From Anaerolineae bacterium (GTDB lineage: Bacteria; Chloroflexota; Anaerolineae; 4572-78; J111): DNA of 64,000 nt. The translations under genes and the position numbers were made by a program. The notes beneath the pieces are model-generated. The model searched no databases, had not been told where the DNA came from, and was given only the letters and a program-made list of their open reading frames with translations. This document shows positions 1-10,243 of the stretch, piece after piece (within the stretch, counting starts at the first letter, position 1; each line of letters begins with the position of its first letter). The stretch lies in contig JAHDWA010000011.1 in NCBI GenBank assembly GCA_023382535.1, positions 94,248 through 158,247 of the forward strand. The letters are read 5' to 3'.

Positions 1-154
1 AAGAATAGCCGATAAATCTCAAAATGTGGTATAATAGGAAATAGTAAGTGAAACATTTGTTCTACTACTTTCTACTCTTATCCACAAGATATAGAACTTC
101 TACTTTGGAAAATGCCACATTTAGTGGTATCCTTCTGACTCCACCTTTAGGGAT

Positions 155-226
155 TATAAAACGTAAAACGTAATGCCCTTAAGCAAACGCGCGGCGTTCG
201 AGTAACCCTTATGTTTTACGTTAAAA
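155..226. repeat. Intergenic heptamer-word hairpin (CGTAAAA type)
   Basis: The left arm (155-176) has two tandem 7-nt words, CGTAAAA and CGTAATG. The right arm (211-226) reads on the opposite strand as an inverted copy containing AACGTAAAAC. The two arms can pair across a GC-rich 34-nt spacer. The element lies directly upstream of dnaE, so it should be in the 5' leader of that gene. It belongs to the same structural class as the sites at 5385, 18118, 30393, 32344, 48744 and 56913. Confidence 0.6.
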
Positions 227-239
227 GCGAGGCTGACTC

Positions 240-3200
240 ATGGGCGATTTTGTTCACCTTCACGTACACAGCGAATACTCACTGCTCGACGGCCTGGGCC
301 GGACCGACCAACTGGCCAAGGAAGCGGCTCGGCTGGGCCAGCCGGCCCTGGCCCTGACCGACCACGGCGTCATGCACGGGGCGATTGAATTTTTCCGCAA
401 CTGCAAAAAGCAGAACGTCAGGCCGATCATCGGCGTGGAAGCCTACCTCACTCCCTTTGGCCGGCGCATGACCGACCGCGATCCGCAAAAGGACAATGTG
501 CGCCATCACCTGCTGCTCCTGGCTCAGAACATGACCGGCTACAAAAACCTGCTCCAGATTTGCAGCGACGCCCAGATACAAGGTTACTACTACCGCCCCC
601 GCATTGACGCCGACTACCTGGCCGCCCACGCCGAGGGCCTCATCTGCACCACCGGCTGCATGGCCGCCGAGATTCCCTCACTGCTGACCAGCGAGGGCCG
701 CCCGCCCCAGGAAGATAAAGCCATGGAGCGGCTGCGCTGGTACCTGGATGTCTTTGGCCACGATCGCTTTTATATTGAACTGCAAGAGCACAGTATCCCC
801 GAACTGACCCGCATCAACAGAACGCTCTTTGACTGGGCCGGGCGGCACGAAATCGGCCTGCTCGTCACCAACGATGTCCACTATGTGACCGAGGCAGAGG
901 CTAAAGCACACGATACCCTGTTGTGTGTTCAAACTTCCTCGCTGATCAAGCAGCCGAACCGCATGAAGATGTCCGACGGCAGCTACTATCTTAAAAGCCT
1001 GGACGAACTGCGGGCCATTTTCCGGCCCCTGGTTGACCTGCCGGAGAGCGCCTTCACCAACTCGCTTAAAATTGCCGAAATGTGCGAGGTGGATCTGGAA
1101 GACAGCAGCTTCCACCTGCCCGACCTGCCCACCGACCACCTGCCCGACGAGGTCATGCCCCGCCAATTCAAGGAAACCAAAGACTATCCCGGCTTCCTGC
1201 GCTACCTGACCGATAAGGGGCTGCGCGAGAAATACGGCGACCAGGCCGATTCGCCGGAAATTCAGGCTCGCAAGGAACATGAACTCAATATCATTAATAG
1301 TATGGGCTTTGCCATCTACTATTTAATTGTTTGGGATTTGTGCCGTTACGCCCGCGAGCGCAACATCTGGTGGAACGTGCGCGGCTCCGGGGCCGGCTCG
1401 ATTGTGGCCTACGCCGTCGGCATTACCCTGATCGAGCCGCTGCGGCACGCCCTCATCTTTGAGCGCTTCCTCAACCCCGGCCGCATCTCCATGCCTGATT
1501 TTGACCTGGATTACCCCGACGACCAGCGCGAAGAGATGATCCGTTACACCATCGAGCGCTACGGCTCCGACCGGGTGGCTCAGATTGTCTCCTTTGGCCG
1601 GATGAAAGCCCGTGCCGCCATTCGCGATGTGGGCCGGGCGATGGATGTCCCGCTGAGTGAGGTGGACGTGTTGGCCAAGCACATTACCGCCATTCCCGGT
1701 AAACCCTGCACTATTGACGACGCCCTTACCCCGGAACACGAATTTTACAGCGCCGAACTCAAACAGCAGGTCGAAGAGGTTGACCATGTCCGCGAGCTGG
1801 TGGATTTCGCCCGGACCCTGGAGGGGGTCGCCCGCCATTCCTCCGTCCACGCCGCCGCCGTCATCATCACCGACCGGCCGCTGACTGAATATGTGCCGGT
1901 CATGCGCGCCCAGGGTTCGGTCATTACGGACACGGTCACGCAGTTTGAGTTTCCCATCTGCGAGTCCATCGGCCTGCTCAAGGTGGATTTTTTGGGCCTG
2001 TCCACCCTGACCATTATGCGCAAAGCCGCCGAACTGATCAAAGAGCGGCACGGCCTGGATTTCAACCTGGAAAATATTCCGATGGACCAGCCGGAAGCGT
2101 TCAAAGCATTACCCCACCTGCCGTCGCCGGAAAAGGCGTTTGAGTTGTTGGCCAAAGGGGATGTCACGGGCGTCTTCCAGGTGGAAGGCACGGGCATGCG
2201 CCGTGTTCTGACGGAGATGAAGCCGACCAAATTTGAGCATATCGTCGCCGCCATCTCTCTGTTCCGCCCCGGCCCAATGGAATACATACCAACCTACATC
2301 GCCCGTATGCATGGCAAAGAGCCGGTCGAGTACAAGCACCCCCGCCTGGAGTCCATCCTGGCCGAGACTTACGGCATTATCGTTTACCAGGAGCAGATCA
2401 TCCAGATTGCCGCACAGTTGGCCGGCTATGCCCCCGGCGAGGCCGACCAGATTCGCAAGGCGGTCGGCAAGAAAATCAAGGCCAAAATTGACGAGCATCG
2501 CTCCAAATTTGTCGAAGGCGCGGTCGCCAATGGCATCGAGAAAGAGGTGGCCGAGGCCATTTACGGCGACATTGAATTCTTTGCTCGTTACGGTTTCAAC
2601 AAGGCCCACGCCGCCGACTACGCCCTGGTAACGTGCCAAACCGCCTATCTCAAAGCACACTACCCCATTGAATATATGGCCGCTCTGCTCACGGTTGAGC
2701 GCAACAATACCGACAAAATCGGCATGCTGGTGGGCGAGTGCCGGGCCATCGGCATCCCGGTACTGCCGCCGGACATCAACTGCAGCCGGATTGACTTCAC
2801 CATCGAGGATCGGGAGGGCAGCCCGGCTATTCGCTTCAGTATGGGCGCGGTCAAGAATGTCGGGGAAGGTCCCATCGAGGAAATTTTGGCCGTGCGCGAC
2901 AAGGACGGCCCTTTTGAAGATATTGACGATTTTTGCAATCGGATTGACCTGCGTCATATTGGCCGCCGGGCGCTGGAAGGGCTGATCAAGGTCGGCGCGC
3001 TGGATCGCTTTGGCCCGCGCAGCCACCTGCTGGCAATTATTGACCGGATGATTAACCTCTCTAGCTCGACTCACAAAGCGGCCTCAGCAGGCCAGATAAG
3101 CATGTTCGACCTGGGTGGCAGCTTCGACGCGCCGCAGACCGGCTCGGTTCTTTACCCGCTGCCGGAGGTGACGGAGATCAGCCAAAAGGAAATTCTGGCC

Positions 3201-3956
3201 TGGGAGAAAGAACTGGTCGGCACCTACCTGTCGGACCACCCTATTCAAAAATACCTGGCCGACATCAAAGCGGCCAATACGGTGATGCTGGGCGAATTGG
3301 ACGAAACCATGCATGGCAAGCAGGTCAACGTGGCCGGAGTCGTTGTTTCCGTTCGGCTGCACCAGAGCAAAAAAGGCGAGGCGATGGCCTTTGTGGAAAT
3401 CGAAGACACCCAGGCGACGCGGGAAATTGTAGTTTTTCCACGCCCCTATGCAGCCCACAAAGCGCTGCTGACCGAAGGCCGGCTGGTCCTGATACGGGGC
3501 AAAGTGGACGCCCAGGAAGGTCGCCCTCCCAAAATTCTGGCCGACAGCATCACCAGCGAATTGACCAGTTACCGGGCCGCCGAAGCAGAACCATCGCCGG
3601 TGAGCCAGCCGGCTCTGCCCGTAGCCAATGGGAATGGCAAACATGCGATAGCCGAACAGGCTGTACCCTACCAGCCCGCCCCACCCCCAGAAGAGCCACC
3701 CGCAGAAACCCCGCCCTCGCGTTGGCTGCACATCACCATCCCGCGCACCAATAACCTGGTCCAAGATAAAGCCCGCTTGAAAGAGGTCTACAAGCTGCTG
3801 GTCGAAACCCCAGGCAACGATCAGTTCAGCTTCTACATTCCAGACGGCCACCGCAAAATCCGGGTGGATTTTCCCAATCAAACCACCCACGACACGGCGC
3901 ATCTGCGGCAGCGGCTCACTCAAGTGTTAGGACCTACCTCCATCCGGGTAGATTGA
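240..3956 (+). CDS. dnaE: DNA polymerase III alpha subunit
   Basis: Replicative DNA polymerase catalytic subunit of 1238 residues, close to the family length. The N-terminal PHP domain (about 4-270) starts with the metal-binding HLHVHSEYS motif (His8, His10) and keeps later PHP motifs such as LTDHG and TNDVHY, so it may retain metal-dependent proofreading. The palm contains PDFDLDY with Asp420 and Asp422, and the third catalytic Asp583 in KVDFLGL. A helix-hairpin-helix region and an OB-fold (about 1015-1095) follow, then a Pro-rich linker near 1140-1160 and a conserved-looking C-terminal extension of about 80 residues. The start is ATG behind a modest GAGG site. It stands alone; the next gene has its own promoter. 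Confidence 0.97.
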   Translation: MGDFVHLHVHSEYSLLDGLGRTDQLAKEAARLGQPALALTDHGVMHGAIEFFRNCKKQNVRPIIGVEAYLTPFGRRMTDRDPQKDNVRHHLLLLAQNMTGYKNLLQICSDAQIQGYYYRPRIDADYLAAHAEGLICTTGCMAAEIPSLLTSEGRPPQEDKAMERLRWYLDVFGHDRFYIELQEHSIPELTRINRTLFDWAGRHEIGLLVTNDVHYVTEAEAKAHDTLLCVQTSSLIKQPNRMKMSDGSYYLKSLDELRAIFRPLVDLPESAFTNSLKIAEMCEVDLEDSSFHLPDLPTDHLPDEVMPRQFKETKDYPGFLRYLTDKGLREKYGDQADSPEIQARKEHELNIINSMGFAIYYLIVWDLCRYARERNIWWNVRGSGAGSIVAYAVGITLIEPLRHALIFERFLNPGRISMPDFDLDYPDDQREEMIRYTIERYGSDRVAQIVSFGRMKARAAIRDVGRAMDVPLSEVDVLAKHITAIPGKPCTIDDALTPEHEFYSAELKQQVEEVDHVRELVDFARTLEGVARHSSVHAAAVIITDRPLTEYVPVMRAQGSVITDTVTQFEFPICESIGLLKVDFLGLSTLTIMRKAAELIKERHGLDFNLENIPMDQPEAFKALPHLPSPEKAFELLAKGDVTGVFQVEGTGMRRVLTEMKPTKFEHIVAAISLFRPGPMEYIPTYIARMHGKEPVEYKHPRLESILAETYGIIVYQEQIIQIAAQLAGYAPGEADQIRKAVGKKIKAKIDEHRSKFVEGAVANGIEKEVAEAIYGDIEFFARYGFNKAHAADYALVTCQTAYLKAHYPIEYMAALLTVERNNTDKIGMLVGECRAIGIPVLPPDINCSRIDFTIEDREGSPAIRFSMGAVKNVGEGPIEEILAVRDKDGPFEDIDDFCNRIDLRHIGRRALEGLIKVGALDRFGPRSHLLAIIDRMINLSSSTHKAASAGQISMFDLGGSFDAPQTGSVLYPLPEVTEISQKEILAWEKELVGTYLSDHPIQKYLADIKAANTVMLGELDETMHGKQVNVAGVVVSVRLHQSKKGEAMAFVEIEDTQATREIVVFPRPYAAHKALLTEGRLVLIRGKVDAQEGRPPKILADSITSELTSYRAAEAEPSPVSQPALPVANGNGKHAIAEQAVPYQPAPPPEEPPAETPPSRWLHITIPRTNNLVQDKARLKEVYKLLVETPGNDQFSFYIPDGHRKIRVDFPNQTTHDTAHLRQRLTQVLGPTSIRVD

Positions 3957-3969
3957 AGCAGTAACTCTT

Positions 3970-3995
3970 GTAGGACAAACTTAAGTTTGTCCTAC
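3970..3995. repeat. Perfect 26-nt palindrome after dnaE
   Basis: GTAGGACAAACTT is followed at once by its exact reverse complement, giving a perfect 13+13 palindrome 14 nt after the dnaE stop. No T-tract follows, so it is not a canonical intrinsic terminator. It may be one of the dispersed palindromic elements of this genome, or act as an mRNA 3'-end stabiliser. Confidence 0.75.
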
Positions 3996-4036
3996 GTTTC
4001 CAAAATCCGGGGCGCATACTTGCTACTTAAAATTGG

Positions 4037-4065
4037 TTGACAGATTGACCCTCTTGGCCTATACT
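4037..4065 (+). promoter_or_regulatory. Sigma-70-type promoter of the pfk leader
   Basis: TTGACA (4037-4042) and TATACT (4060-4065) are separated by exactly 17 nt. This is the best match to the housekeeping consensus seen in the window. Transcription should start near 4072, giving a leader of about 150 nt before the phosphofructokinase start. Confidence 0.75.
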
Positions 4066-4071
4066 TGCCCT

Positions 4072-4195
4072 GGTTTAAATTAATAGAACCCACAATGAAG
4101 GTGGGGCTACATTGCGTTTCATCAGATGTTTCCCCAACTTCTACATTAAATAAAGCCATAGAAAAGGGAGACGTTGTCTCTCTTTTTTTGTTTTT
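4072..4195 (+). ncRNA. Structured leader RNA ending in an intrinsic terminator, upstream of pfk
   Basis: Between the promoter and the pfk ribosome site the transcript can form a 5' hairpin (GGTT/AACC), then a long irregular stem: GAAGGTGGGG (4097-4106) pairs with CCCCAACTTC (4132-4141) with one mismatch, with an inner ACAT/ATGT helix. It ends in a terminator hairpin at 4163-4185 followed by a T-tract. This layout fits either a cis-acting attenuator or riboswitch, or a small RNA with occasional read-through. I do not recognise it as a known riboswitch class. Confidence 0.5.
4162..4195 (+). terminator. Intrinsic terminator inside the pfk leader
   Basis: AAAGGGAGAC (4163-4172) pairs with GTCTCTCTTT (4176-4185) with one G-U pair across a GTT loop. 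A run of seven T, then G, then five T follows. It lies only 31 nt before the pfk ATG and after the pfk promoter, so it should cut most transcripts before the gene unless it is opened. Confidence 0.75.
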
Positions 4196-4225
4196 CAAGC
4201 AAGATCGAGGTGAGGAGTTTGTACC

Positions 4226-5383
4226 ATGAGAATAGGTATCTTGACGGGCGGCGGCGATGTGCCGGGCCTGAATCCCTGTATTAAAGCTGTCGTCAATCGC
4301 GCAGTTGACGAGGGCCATAACGTGGTCGGTATTCGCCGGGGCTGGGCCGGTCTGCTCAATTATAACCCGGCTGATGAAGGCTCATTTAAAAAATGGTTGA
4401 TGCCGCTGGACAGGCATGCCGTGCGGACCGTAGACCGCACTGGCGGCACCTTTTTGCATACCTCCCGGACCAATCCCGGCAAGGTCAAGCCCAGTGATGT
4501 GCCGGAATTTCTGCGGGAACCGGATTGGCGACCAGACGCTCACGATATTCGCGATTTTACGCCTCACGTGCTCAAAAATCTTGAACACCTGGGCCTTGAC
4601 GTGCTCATTCCCATCGGGGGTGACGATACCCTCAGTTACGGCCATCGCCTGCACATGGAAGGAATACCGGTGGTAGCCGTGCCCAAGACGATGGATAACG
4701 ATGTCTACGGCACTGATTACTGTATTGGCTTTTCGACGGCGGTGACCCGCAGTGTCAACTTTATTCACAGCCTGCGCACCTCCGTGGGGTCACACGAGCG
4801 AATCGGCATCATCGAACTGTTTGGGCGCAATTCAGGTGAAACCTCGCTGATCTCGGCCTATCTGGCTGACGTAGATCGAGCTATCATTTCTGAAGTACCC
4901 TTCGACCCGGAGAAACTGGCCGCCTTGCTCTTGAAAGATAAAAAGAACAATCCCAGCAATTACGCCATTATGACCATCTCTGAGGGGGCTTCGATGATTG
5001 GCGGCAAAATCATAGAGTACGGTCAAGCCGACTCCTATGGCCACAAAAAATTGGGTGGGATAGGGGCTATCACCGGCGATGCCGTCAAGAAGATTACAAG
5101 CCAGAATACTATCTACCAGCAAGTCGCTTACCTCATGCGCTCCGGCGCGCCCGACGCGATTGACCTGATGGTGGGTTTTAACTACGCGCATATGGCCATG
5201 GATTTAATCCAGGAGAAAAACTTCGGGCGGATGGTCGCCTTGCGGGATGGCAAGTACACCAACGTGCCGGCTAATATCCTGTCCGAAGGCGTCAAGCGGG
5301 TAGATGTTGACGAACTGTATGATGTCGAGGCTTATCGCCCCAAGGTGCGCCGGGTTAATCAAAAACCCATGTTCCTCTACTAA
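4226..5383 (+). CDS. 6-phosphofructokinase, PPi-type active-site residues
   Basis: Phosphofructokinase-family protein of 385 residues, acting on fructose 6-phosphate in glycolysis. The N-terminal [11 protein letters not shown] is the phosphate-donor loop. The donor-specificity positions are GGDDT (Asp134, where ATP enzymes have Gly, E. coli 104) and PKTMDND (Lys154, where ATP enzymes have Gly, E. coli 124). Asp157 is the catalytic base. Asp plus Lys is the signature of pyrophosphate-dependent enzymes, so this is probably a reversible PPi-PFK; the donor needs testing. A strong GAGGTGAGGAG site precedes the ATG. Expression may be controlled by the structured leader and terminator just upstream. 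Confidence 0.92.
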   Translation: MRIGILTGGGDVPGLNPCIKAVVNRAVDEGHNVVGIRRGWAGLLNYNPADEGSFKKWLMPLDRHAVRTVDRTGGTFLHTSRTNPGKVKPSDVPEFLREPDWRPDAHDIRDFTPHVLKNLEHLGLDVLIPIGGDDTLSYGHRLHMEGIPVVAVPKTMDNDVYGTDYCIGFSTAVTRSVNFIHSLRTSVGSHERIGIIELFGRNSGETSLISAYLADVDRAIISEVPFDPEKLAALLLKDKKNNPSNYAIMTISEGASMIGGKIIEYGQADSYGHKKLGGIGAITGDAVKKITSQNTIYQQVAYLMRSGAPDAIDLMVGFNYAHMAMDLIQEKNFGRMVALRDGKYTNVPANILSEGVKRVDVDELYDVEAYRPKVRRVNQKPMFLY

Positions 5384-5384
5384 T

Positions 5385-5456
5385 GAAGAGGGAGTAAGGA
5401 GTAAGCAAAGATCCTCTACTCCCTCCTTCATACTTCCTACTCCTTCTCCCATCTCC
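5385..5456. repeat. Intergenic heptamer-word hairpin (GGAGTAA type)
   Basis: The left arm carries tandem GGAGTAA GGAGTAA. The right arm (about 5412-5454) is a CTACTCC/CTACTCCTT-rich inverted copy. It starts right after the phosphofructokinase stop and could form an imperfect hairpin in its 3' UTR. No long T-tract follows. Confidence 0.65.
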
Positions 5457-5487
5457 AAAAGTTACCCAAAAAGTACCAGCAATTATC

Positions 5488-5516
5488 TTGACTTGCCTGA
5501 AACGGCGTGTTAAACT
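5488..5516 (+). promoter_or_regulatory. Promoter of the large GAF histidine kinase
   Basis: TTGACT (5488-5493) and TAAACT (5511-5516) are spaced by 17 nt. The predicted start near 5523 leaves a leader of about 139 nt. That leader contains a hairpin at 5537-5567, where CTGCC and GAAGG pair with CCTTC and GGCAG across one bulged T. Confidence 0.6.
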
Positions 5517-5661
5517 TGAGATATGTGATTTTTATTCTGCCTGAAGGGGATTCTAAGCCTTCGGCAGGTGTTATTCTTGTGGCTTGATTACTCTGTAGTC
5601 CAGACGAACCGCAAGGCGGACTCCAAACTTGCCGGCATAACTTCAATACGAAATACCGCGT

Positions 5662-8600
5662 ATGGAAACGGCTCCTAGCTCTTTAAGAGGTGAGTTTGTA
5701 TCAAAACTCACCCCAACATTATTTCTTCTCGTCATCATTGCCGCCATCATTGTTAATGTATTGGCTCCTATTTTTGCGCTTCGTTGGGCCGCTCAGCCGT
5801 TTCTCGGCGCCCTTTTCTATCCACGTCTGGTTATTGCAGACACTTATGACACGATTTTGGCTACTCCCCAATTAGGTTTTCAGCCTGCCGATGTTTTAAG
5901 CCAGATTGACGACGCCCCAGTTTCTACAGGCCGAGAAGTTTACATTCATCTCCTACAGAAGCAGTTAGATAAGCGAGTTATCCTTCAGCTTGATCGAACT
6001 TCAGCCAGCGGCGGTAATACCAGCGAAAGTCTGTCTCTAACCTTAAACGCCCCTTTCCCCTTACAAAATTTACTCCTGTTTTTCTGGCTGCCCTACAGTA
6101 TTGGTCTGGTCTACCTGGCCATGGGCTTTGTCCTTTACCGGCTGCGCCACGCTGACCAACTCAGCCGTGTTTTTCTCACGTTTTGTGCCTTTGTTTCCAT
6201 CTTCTTGGGCGCTCTATTTGATCAATTCACTTTGCACCTGTTGACGTCCCTCTGGGTTTTGGCTTTGCCGCTTGTCGGCGCTGGGCTGCTGCATCTATCC
6301 TTTGTCTTCCCGGTTGAAACCCGGCTGGCACGTCGCAGCCCCTGGCTGCCAGTGATCCCTTACCTCATCGCCATTTTGCTGGGAGTAATCAACCTCGCCA
6401 GCCTCTATTTGAGAATAAATCCACGCGCATTTCTGGGAGTTTGGTTCTGGGATTTTAGCTTTCTTGGGTTCAGCGTGATCCTCTTTTTAGCTTTATTACT
6501 AAATGCGCATACAACTACCTTTTCGGCCATGACCCGCCAACAAATAACAATTGTTTTTGGGGCCAGTCTTATCTCGTTTGGACCGATAGCCATCTGGGCA
6601 CTGGCTCAGACAGCCGGTTTTAATTTGGAATTTCTCTGGTTCAATTTTACAACAGCTCTCGCCGCCTTCATCGTGTTTCCCCTGGTTGTAGCTTATGCCG
6701 CCCTTCGCTATCGCCTGCTTGATTTAGACCTTGTCTTTAGCAGAGCGGCTGTTTACACGCTCCTGACCTTGTTAGTGACCGTAGCTTACTTCCTGCTCGT
6801 CAGCACGCTGGCTGTGCTTCTGCAAGATGTCGAACTGTTTAAGAATCCGATTGTCTTCACAATGTTTATCTTGCTGCTAATCATTGTTCTGGGGCCGGTC
6901 AAAGAGCGCTTGCAGCGGCTGATTAAGCGTATCTTTGTACGCGAACCCTCTGATTTTAGACAACTCCAGCAGAGATATGGTCAGGCTTTGGTTGCTGCTC
7001 CTTTGGAAACCAACCTAATTCTGAGCCTGTTGCGCAAACAGGTTGAGGAAGCCCTGGCTCCGGCCAAAAGCCTGTTTTTTTTGAGAGATATCAACCTTGA
7101 TACCTATATGATTTCTAACCAGCACGGTGGCGACGACCTGCCGCCTACCGTTGAAGTATCCTTTAGCTCCAATGACGATTTAGTCCACTGGCTGACCAGT
7201 ACCAACGACATTCTCCAACTGAGTCCGGCTGGCGTTGTTGCCCCTGAAATTAAAATCAACCCTGAGGAACTGGCCCGGTTGAATATGCTCAATGTGAATT
7301 TGTGCGTCCCGTTGCTCGGTTCCAATTATTTACTAGGGTGGCTGGCTCTGGGTTTGAAGAATTCCGGCCAACCCTATAACAGCAGTGATTTACTCTTCCT
7401 GGCTACCCTGGCCAGCGAGACCACCATTGCCCTGGAAAGCGCCCAGCTTCTGGAACAGGCCAATCAGCGCGCCGCTGAGTTGGAAGCCCTACAGAAAATA
7501 TCGGCTGATATTCAAGCCGAGGCGGAGTCTGATCTTTTGCTCACCTCGGTGGTAGAGCGGGCGACCAAGCTGTTACAAGCCGAAGGGGGTCTGGCTTTTC
7601 TGGTCGAAGCCGATGACGAAACCCTCAAAGTAGTGGTCAGCTATAACCTGGTTAAAGATTTTACAGGCTACACCTTGGCTAAAGGAGAGGGCCTGGCAGG
7701 CCAGGTGGTTTTAACGGGTAAAACTCTGGTAGTAGATCACTACCAGAATTTTTCAGGCCGTTCTCCCAAGTTTGAAGATGCTAAATTTGGGGCGGTGCTG
7801 GGCGTGCCGTTGCGGTGGGGCGGCAAGGTGCGAGGAGTACTCCATCTGATCCACCGGCCGCGCGGTTCACGCTTTAACGAGCGCGACATCTGGCTCATGG
7901 AATTATTCGCGGCCCAGGCATCCATTGCGCTGGAAAAATCTCGTTTGCTGCAAGAAGCGCAGCATCGAGCCAATCAACTGGCAACGCTGAGTGAGGTCAG
8001 TGTTGCCATAAGTTCGACCCTGGATTTGGATACTGCTTTGCAGCGAGTGATGGATTGTGCGGTGCAAATTCTTAACGCCGAGGCTGGCTCGCTGCTGCTT
8101 ATGGATCCCCGTGGCAAAGAATTGACCTTTGAAGTGGTGTTAGGGCCAACAGGGGCCAACCTGCGAGGGTTAAAAACTGAGGTAGGCAAGGGTATTGTCG
8201 GTACCGTTGCCAAAACCGGCCAACCTCTCATTATCAATGATGCCGCTGCCGACCCTCGCTGGAATGTTGCTTTTGACGAAGCGACCAATTTCCGTACCAA
8301 AGACATTTTGTGCGTCCCCATGCTGTCCCACGAGCGCGTGGTCGGCGTTGTCGAGGTAATTAACAAGCAAGATGGCACCGTTTTTACTCAGGAAGAATGT
8401 AATTTACTCATGTCTTTCGGGGCGCAGGCGGCGATTGCCATTGAGAACGCTCAAGTCTTTGGTCGGGTTGATAGAGCTCTGGCTGAACGTATTCAGGAGT
8501 TACAGGCTCTGCAAGCCATTGACCGTGAATTGCAGTCTTCACTTGAGCTAAAGAATGTGCTGGATATATCTTTAACTCGGGCCATGGACGCTCTGGGGGT

Positions 8601-9729
8601 CGAGATGGGCTTGATGGGTGTCATCCGGACTCAGGATGAGGAGGCGGGGCTTTATTTACTGGCTCAGCGAGGTATGCCGATGGAAATGGGCCGTTACAAA
8701 CGAGATCCCTGGCCCTTGACCAAAGGCATTATGGGCCGGGTCGTGCGCACCGGTGAACTGGCCTGGGTTAATGATATTACCCAAGAAAAAGATTATGTCC
8801 CCAATTCTCACCGCACCCGTTCGGTCCTGGCCGTGCCGGTCATCCGCGAGGATCGAGTAATTGGGATCATCAATCTGGAGAGTACAACAACTGATTATTT
8901 TACCAGCGATGACGTATCTTTTATCAAGCTGCTGGTCGGTCCGGCGGCTGTTGCCATTCAAAATGCGCAACTATACGAGCAGGTCAAAGAAGCCAACCAA
9001 GCCAAAACTGAGTTCATGAACATTGCTTCCCACGAGTTAAAAATCCCCATGACCAGTATTAAAGGCTTCTCCAAGCTGCTTCAAATGGGCGCGGGGGGGC
9101 CGCTCACCGAAAAACAAAACGAGTTTTTGGGGGTTATTTCCAACAATGTTGACCGGATGGCCCGGTTGGTCAACGATTTGCTGGATGTCAGCCGGATTGA
9201 AGCCGGACGTATTCGCCTGGAAATAGAAAATGTGCAAATGCGCGACGTGATCAATGATGTTCTGGAGTCTGTCCAAACCCAAATTCAAAATAAGCGGCTC
9301 GATTTGAAGGTGAATGTGAGTGACAACTTGCCGGAATTGCGGGCCGATTATAGCCGGATGGTCCAGATTATGACCAATTTTGTCAGTAATGCTTACAAAT
9401 ACACTCCGGAAGGAGGATGTGTTACGGTTGATGCTATGCCCTGCAACAACGGCTCGCTGCAAGGGGTGACTATTACTGTCAAAGATACGGGCTACGGAAT
9501 TTCGGTTGAGGATCAGACCAAACTATTCACCAAATTCTTCCGTTCCAGTGATCAAAATATTCGTGATGAGCCGGGTACGGGCCTGGGTTTATCCATCACC
9601 AAATCTATGATTGAAGCCCATGGGGGTGAACTGACTTTTGAAAGCGAGCTGGGTAAAGGGACCTCTTTTACATTTACGATGCCGTTGGTTAGTAAGATTC
9701 CGCCGGGAGTCGAAGTAATCGAACGTTAA
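5662..9729 (+). CDS. Membrane-bound multi-GAF sensor histidine kinase
   Basis: Sensor kinase of 1355 residues. An N-terminal membrane helix (about 15-38) is followed by an outside loop with a PDZ-like stretch (DVLSQIDDAPV), then a block of about seven more helices (about 135-390). Four GAF-type domains follow (about 430-600, 625-765, 785-930 and 955-1110; the first is divergent). The HisKA box has phospho-acceptor His1124 in ASHELKIP, and the HATPase has the N-box SNAYKYTP and the G-boxes DTGYGIS and GTGLGLS. No receiver domain or adjacent regulator is present, so its partner is probably encoded elsewhere. Stacked GAF modules like this are common in Chloroflexota. Confidence 0.93.
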   Translation: METAPSSLRGEFVSKLTPTLFLLVIIAAIIVNVLAPIFALRWAAQPFLGALFYPRLVIADTYDTILATPQLGFQPADVLSQIDDAPVSTGREVYIHLLQKQLDKRVILQLDRTSASGGNTSESLSLTLNAPFPLQNLLLFFWLPYSIGLVYLAMGFVLYRLRHADQLSRVFLTFCAFVSIFLGALFDQFTLHLLTSLWVLALPLVGAGLLHLSFVFPVETRLARRSPWLPVIPYLIAILLGVINLASLYLRINPRAFLGVWFWDFSFLGFSVILFLALLLNAHTTTFSAMTRQQITIVFGASLISFGPIAIWALAQTAGFNLEFLWFNFTTALAAFIVFPLVVAYAALRYRLLDLDLVFSRAAVYTLLTLLVTVAYFLLVSTLAVLLQDVELFKNPIVFTMFILLLIIVLGPVKERLQRLIKRIFVREPSDFRQLQQRYGQALVAAPLETNLILSLLRKQVEEALAPAKSLFFLRDINLDTYMISNQHGGDDLPPTVEVSFSSNDDLVHWLTSTNDILQLSPAGVVAPEIKINPEELARLNMLNVNLCVPLLGSNYLLGWLALGLKNSGQPYNSSDLLFLATLASETTIALESAQLLEQANQRAAELEALQKISADIQAEAESDLLLTSVVERATKLLQAEGGLAFLVEADDETLKVVVSYNLVKDFTGYTLAKGEGLAGQVVLTGKTLVVDHYQNFSGRSPKFEDAKFGAVLGVPLRWGGKVRGVLHLIHRPRGSRFNERDIWLMELFAAQASIALEKSRLLQEAQHRANQLATLSEVSVAISSTLDLDTALQRVMDCAVQILNAEAGSLLLMDPRGKELTFEVVLGPTGANLRGLKTEVGKGIVGTVAKTGQPLIINDAAADPRWNVAFDEATNFRTKDILCVPMLSHERVVGVVEVINKQDGTVFTQEECNLLMSFGAQAAIAIENAQVFGRVDRALAERIQELQALQAIDRELQSSLELKNVLDISLTRAMDALGVEMGLMGVIRTQDEEAGLYLLAQRGMPMEMGRYKRDPWPLTKGIMGRVVRTGELAWVNDITQEKDYVPNSHRTRSVLAVPVIREDRVIGIINLESTTTDYFTSDDVSFIKLLVGPAAVAIQNAQLYEQVKEANQAKTEFMNIASHELKIPMTSIKGFSKLLQMGAGGPLTEKQNEFLGVISNNVDRMARLVNDLLDVSRIEAGRIRLEIENVQMRDVINDVLESVQTQIQNKRLDLKVNVSDNLPELRADYSRMVQIMTNFVSNAYKYTPEGGCVTVDAMPCNNGSLQGVTITVKDTGYGISVEDQTKLFTKFFRSSDQNIRDEPGTGLGLSITKSMIEAHGGELTFESELGKGTSFTFTMPLVSKIPPGVEVIER

Positions 9730-9796
9730 TCGCTTCTTAACCAATTTTTACCTTTTTTTTACGGAAATTCCGAGCGAAGTAGATTATAATATTGAA

Positions 9797-9943
9797 CTGT
9801 AATAGTTATTAGCCGGCAAGCCCTTAACGGATGGAGCGACCATCACTTGGGTAAACTGGCCCGCCTTTATCCTTGACCTCTACTAATTATGGGGCAAGCG
9901 AGGCGACAAAAAAGGAGCGCTTAATTGCGCTCCTTTTTCTTTA
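9797..9943 (+). ncRNA. Candidate structured RNA / kinase 3' UTR ending in a terminator
   Basis: Downstream of the kinase a TATAAT (9785-9790) is followed by a segment with nested pairing: GCCGG (9812-9816) with CTGGC (9856-9860), CCC with GGG, and GATGG (9830-9834) with CCATC (9840-9844). A further helix joins CGCCT (9862-9866) to AGGCG (9901-9905), and the segment ends in a strong terminator. No gene follows on this strand, so it is either a free small RNA of about 147 nt or a structured 3' UTR. A small palindrome, CGGAAATTCCG, lies at 9762-9772 near the expected -35 position. Confidence 0.4.
9908..9942. terminator. Bidirectional intrinsic terminator
   Basis: AAAAAGGAGCGC (9909-9920) pairs perfectly with GCGCTCCTTTTT (9927-9938) across a TTAATT loop, with T-runs on both strands. 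It separates the kinase / RNA candidate on plus from the anti-sigma gene that ends at 9958 on minus. Confidence 0.85.
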
Positions 9944-9957
9944 GGGTGCAGTAGATG

Positions 9958-10191
9958 TTAGCCCCGTGCTGCCTCTTGCAATATCACCATCAGCGCTTCA
10001 AATTCATGGGTGCAACAGTTGCAGTGGTTAAGATGCTGTCTTACGGTTGGCATGATTTCGTCAGGGTCGCCCCCTTCAAGGATGAATTCAGCATACTGAT
10101 CCAGCAGATCAAAACATTCCATGCAGTTAATCTCATACGCTTCTGTTTCAAGCGCCGATTGCAGTAAGATCTGCCAGGGTTTTTCAATCAT
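9958..10191 (-). CDS. Putative zinc-binding anti-sigma factor
   Basis: Small soluble protein of 77 residues with the anti-sigma zinc signature H-x3-C-x2-C (His53, Cys57, Cys60) and an extra CxxC pair (Cys23, Cys26). It lies just after the ECF sigma gene on the same strand, 52 nt apart, the usual sigma / anti-sigma order. It has no membrane helix, so it would be a cytoplasmic, perhaps redox- or zinc-responsive, ZAS-type anti-sigma factor. The pairing with the neighbouring sigma factor is inferred from position. Confidence 0.7.
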   Translation of the reverse strand: MIEKPWQILLQSALETEAYEINCMECFDLLDQYAEFILEGGDPDEIMPTVRQHLNHCNCCTHEFEALMVILQEAARG

Positions 10192-10243
10192 CGGTTAGCT
10201 CCTTACAATTCCCATCTGCTAGACGTGCCAAAAGGCAGTGTCC

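Noticed and set aside
30..35. TATAAT box as the dnaE promoter
   Set aside because: No acceptable -35 box at 16-18 nt, and it lies more than 200 nt from the start; too weak to annotate.
3970..3995. Terminator for dnaE
   Set aside because: The palindrome is perfect but no T-tract follows; kept as a palindromic repeat.
4072..4195. 6S RNA
   Set aside because: The length and bulged-rod shape are partly suggestive, but no 6S consensus bubble is clear and the RNA leads directly into pfk.
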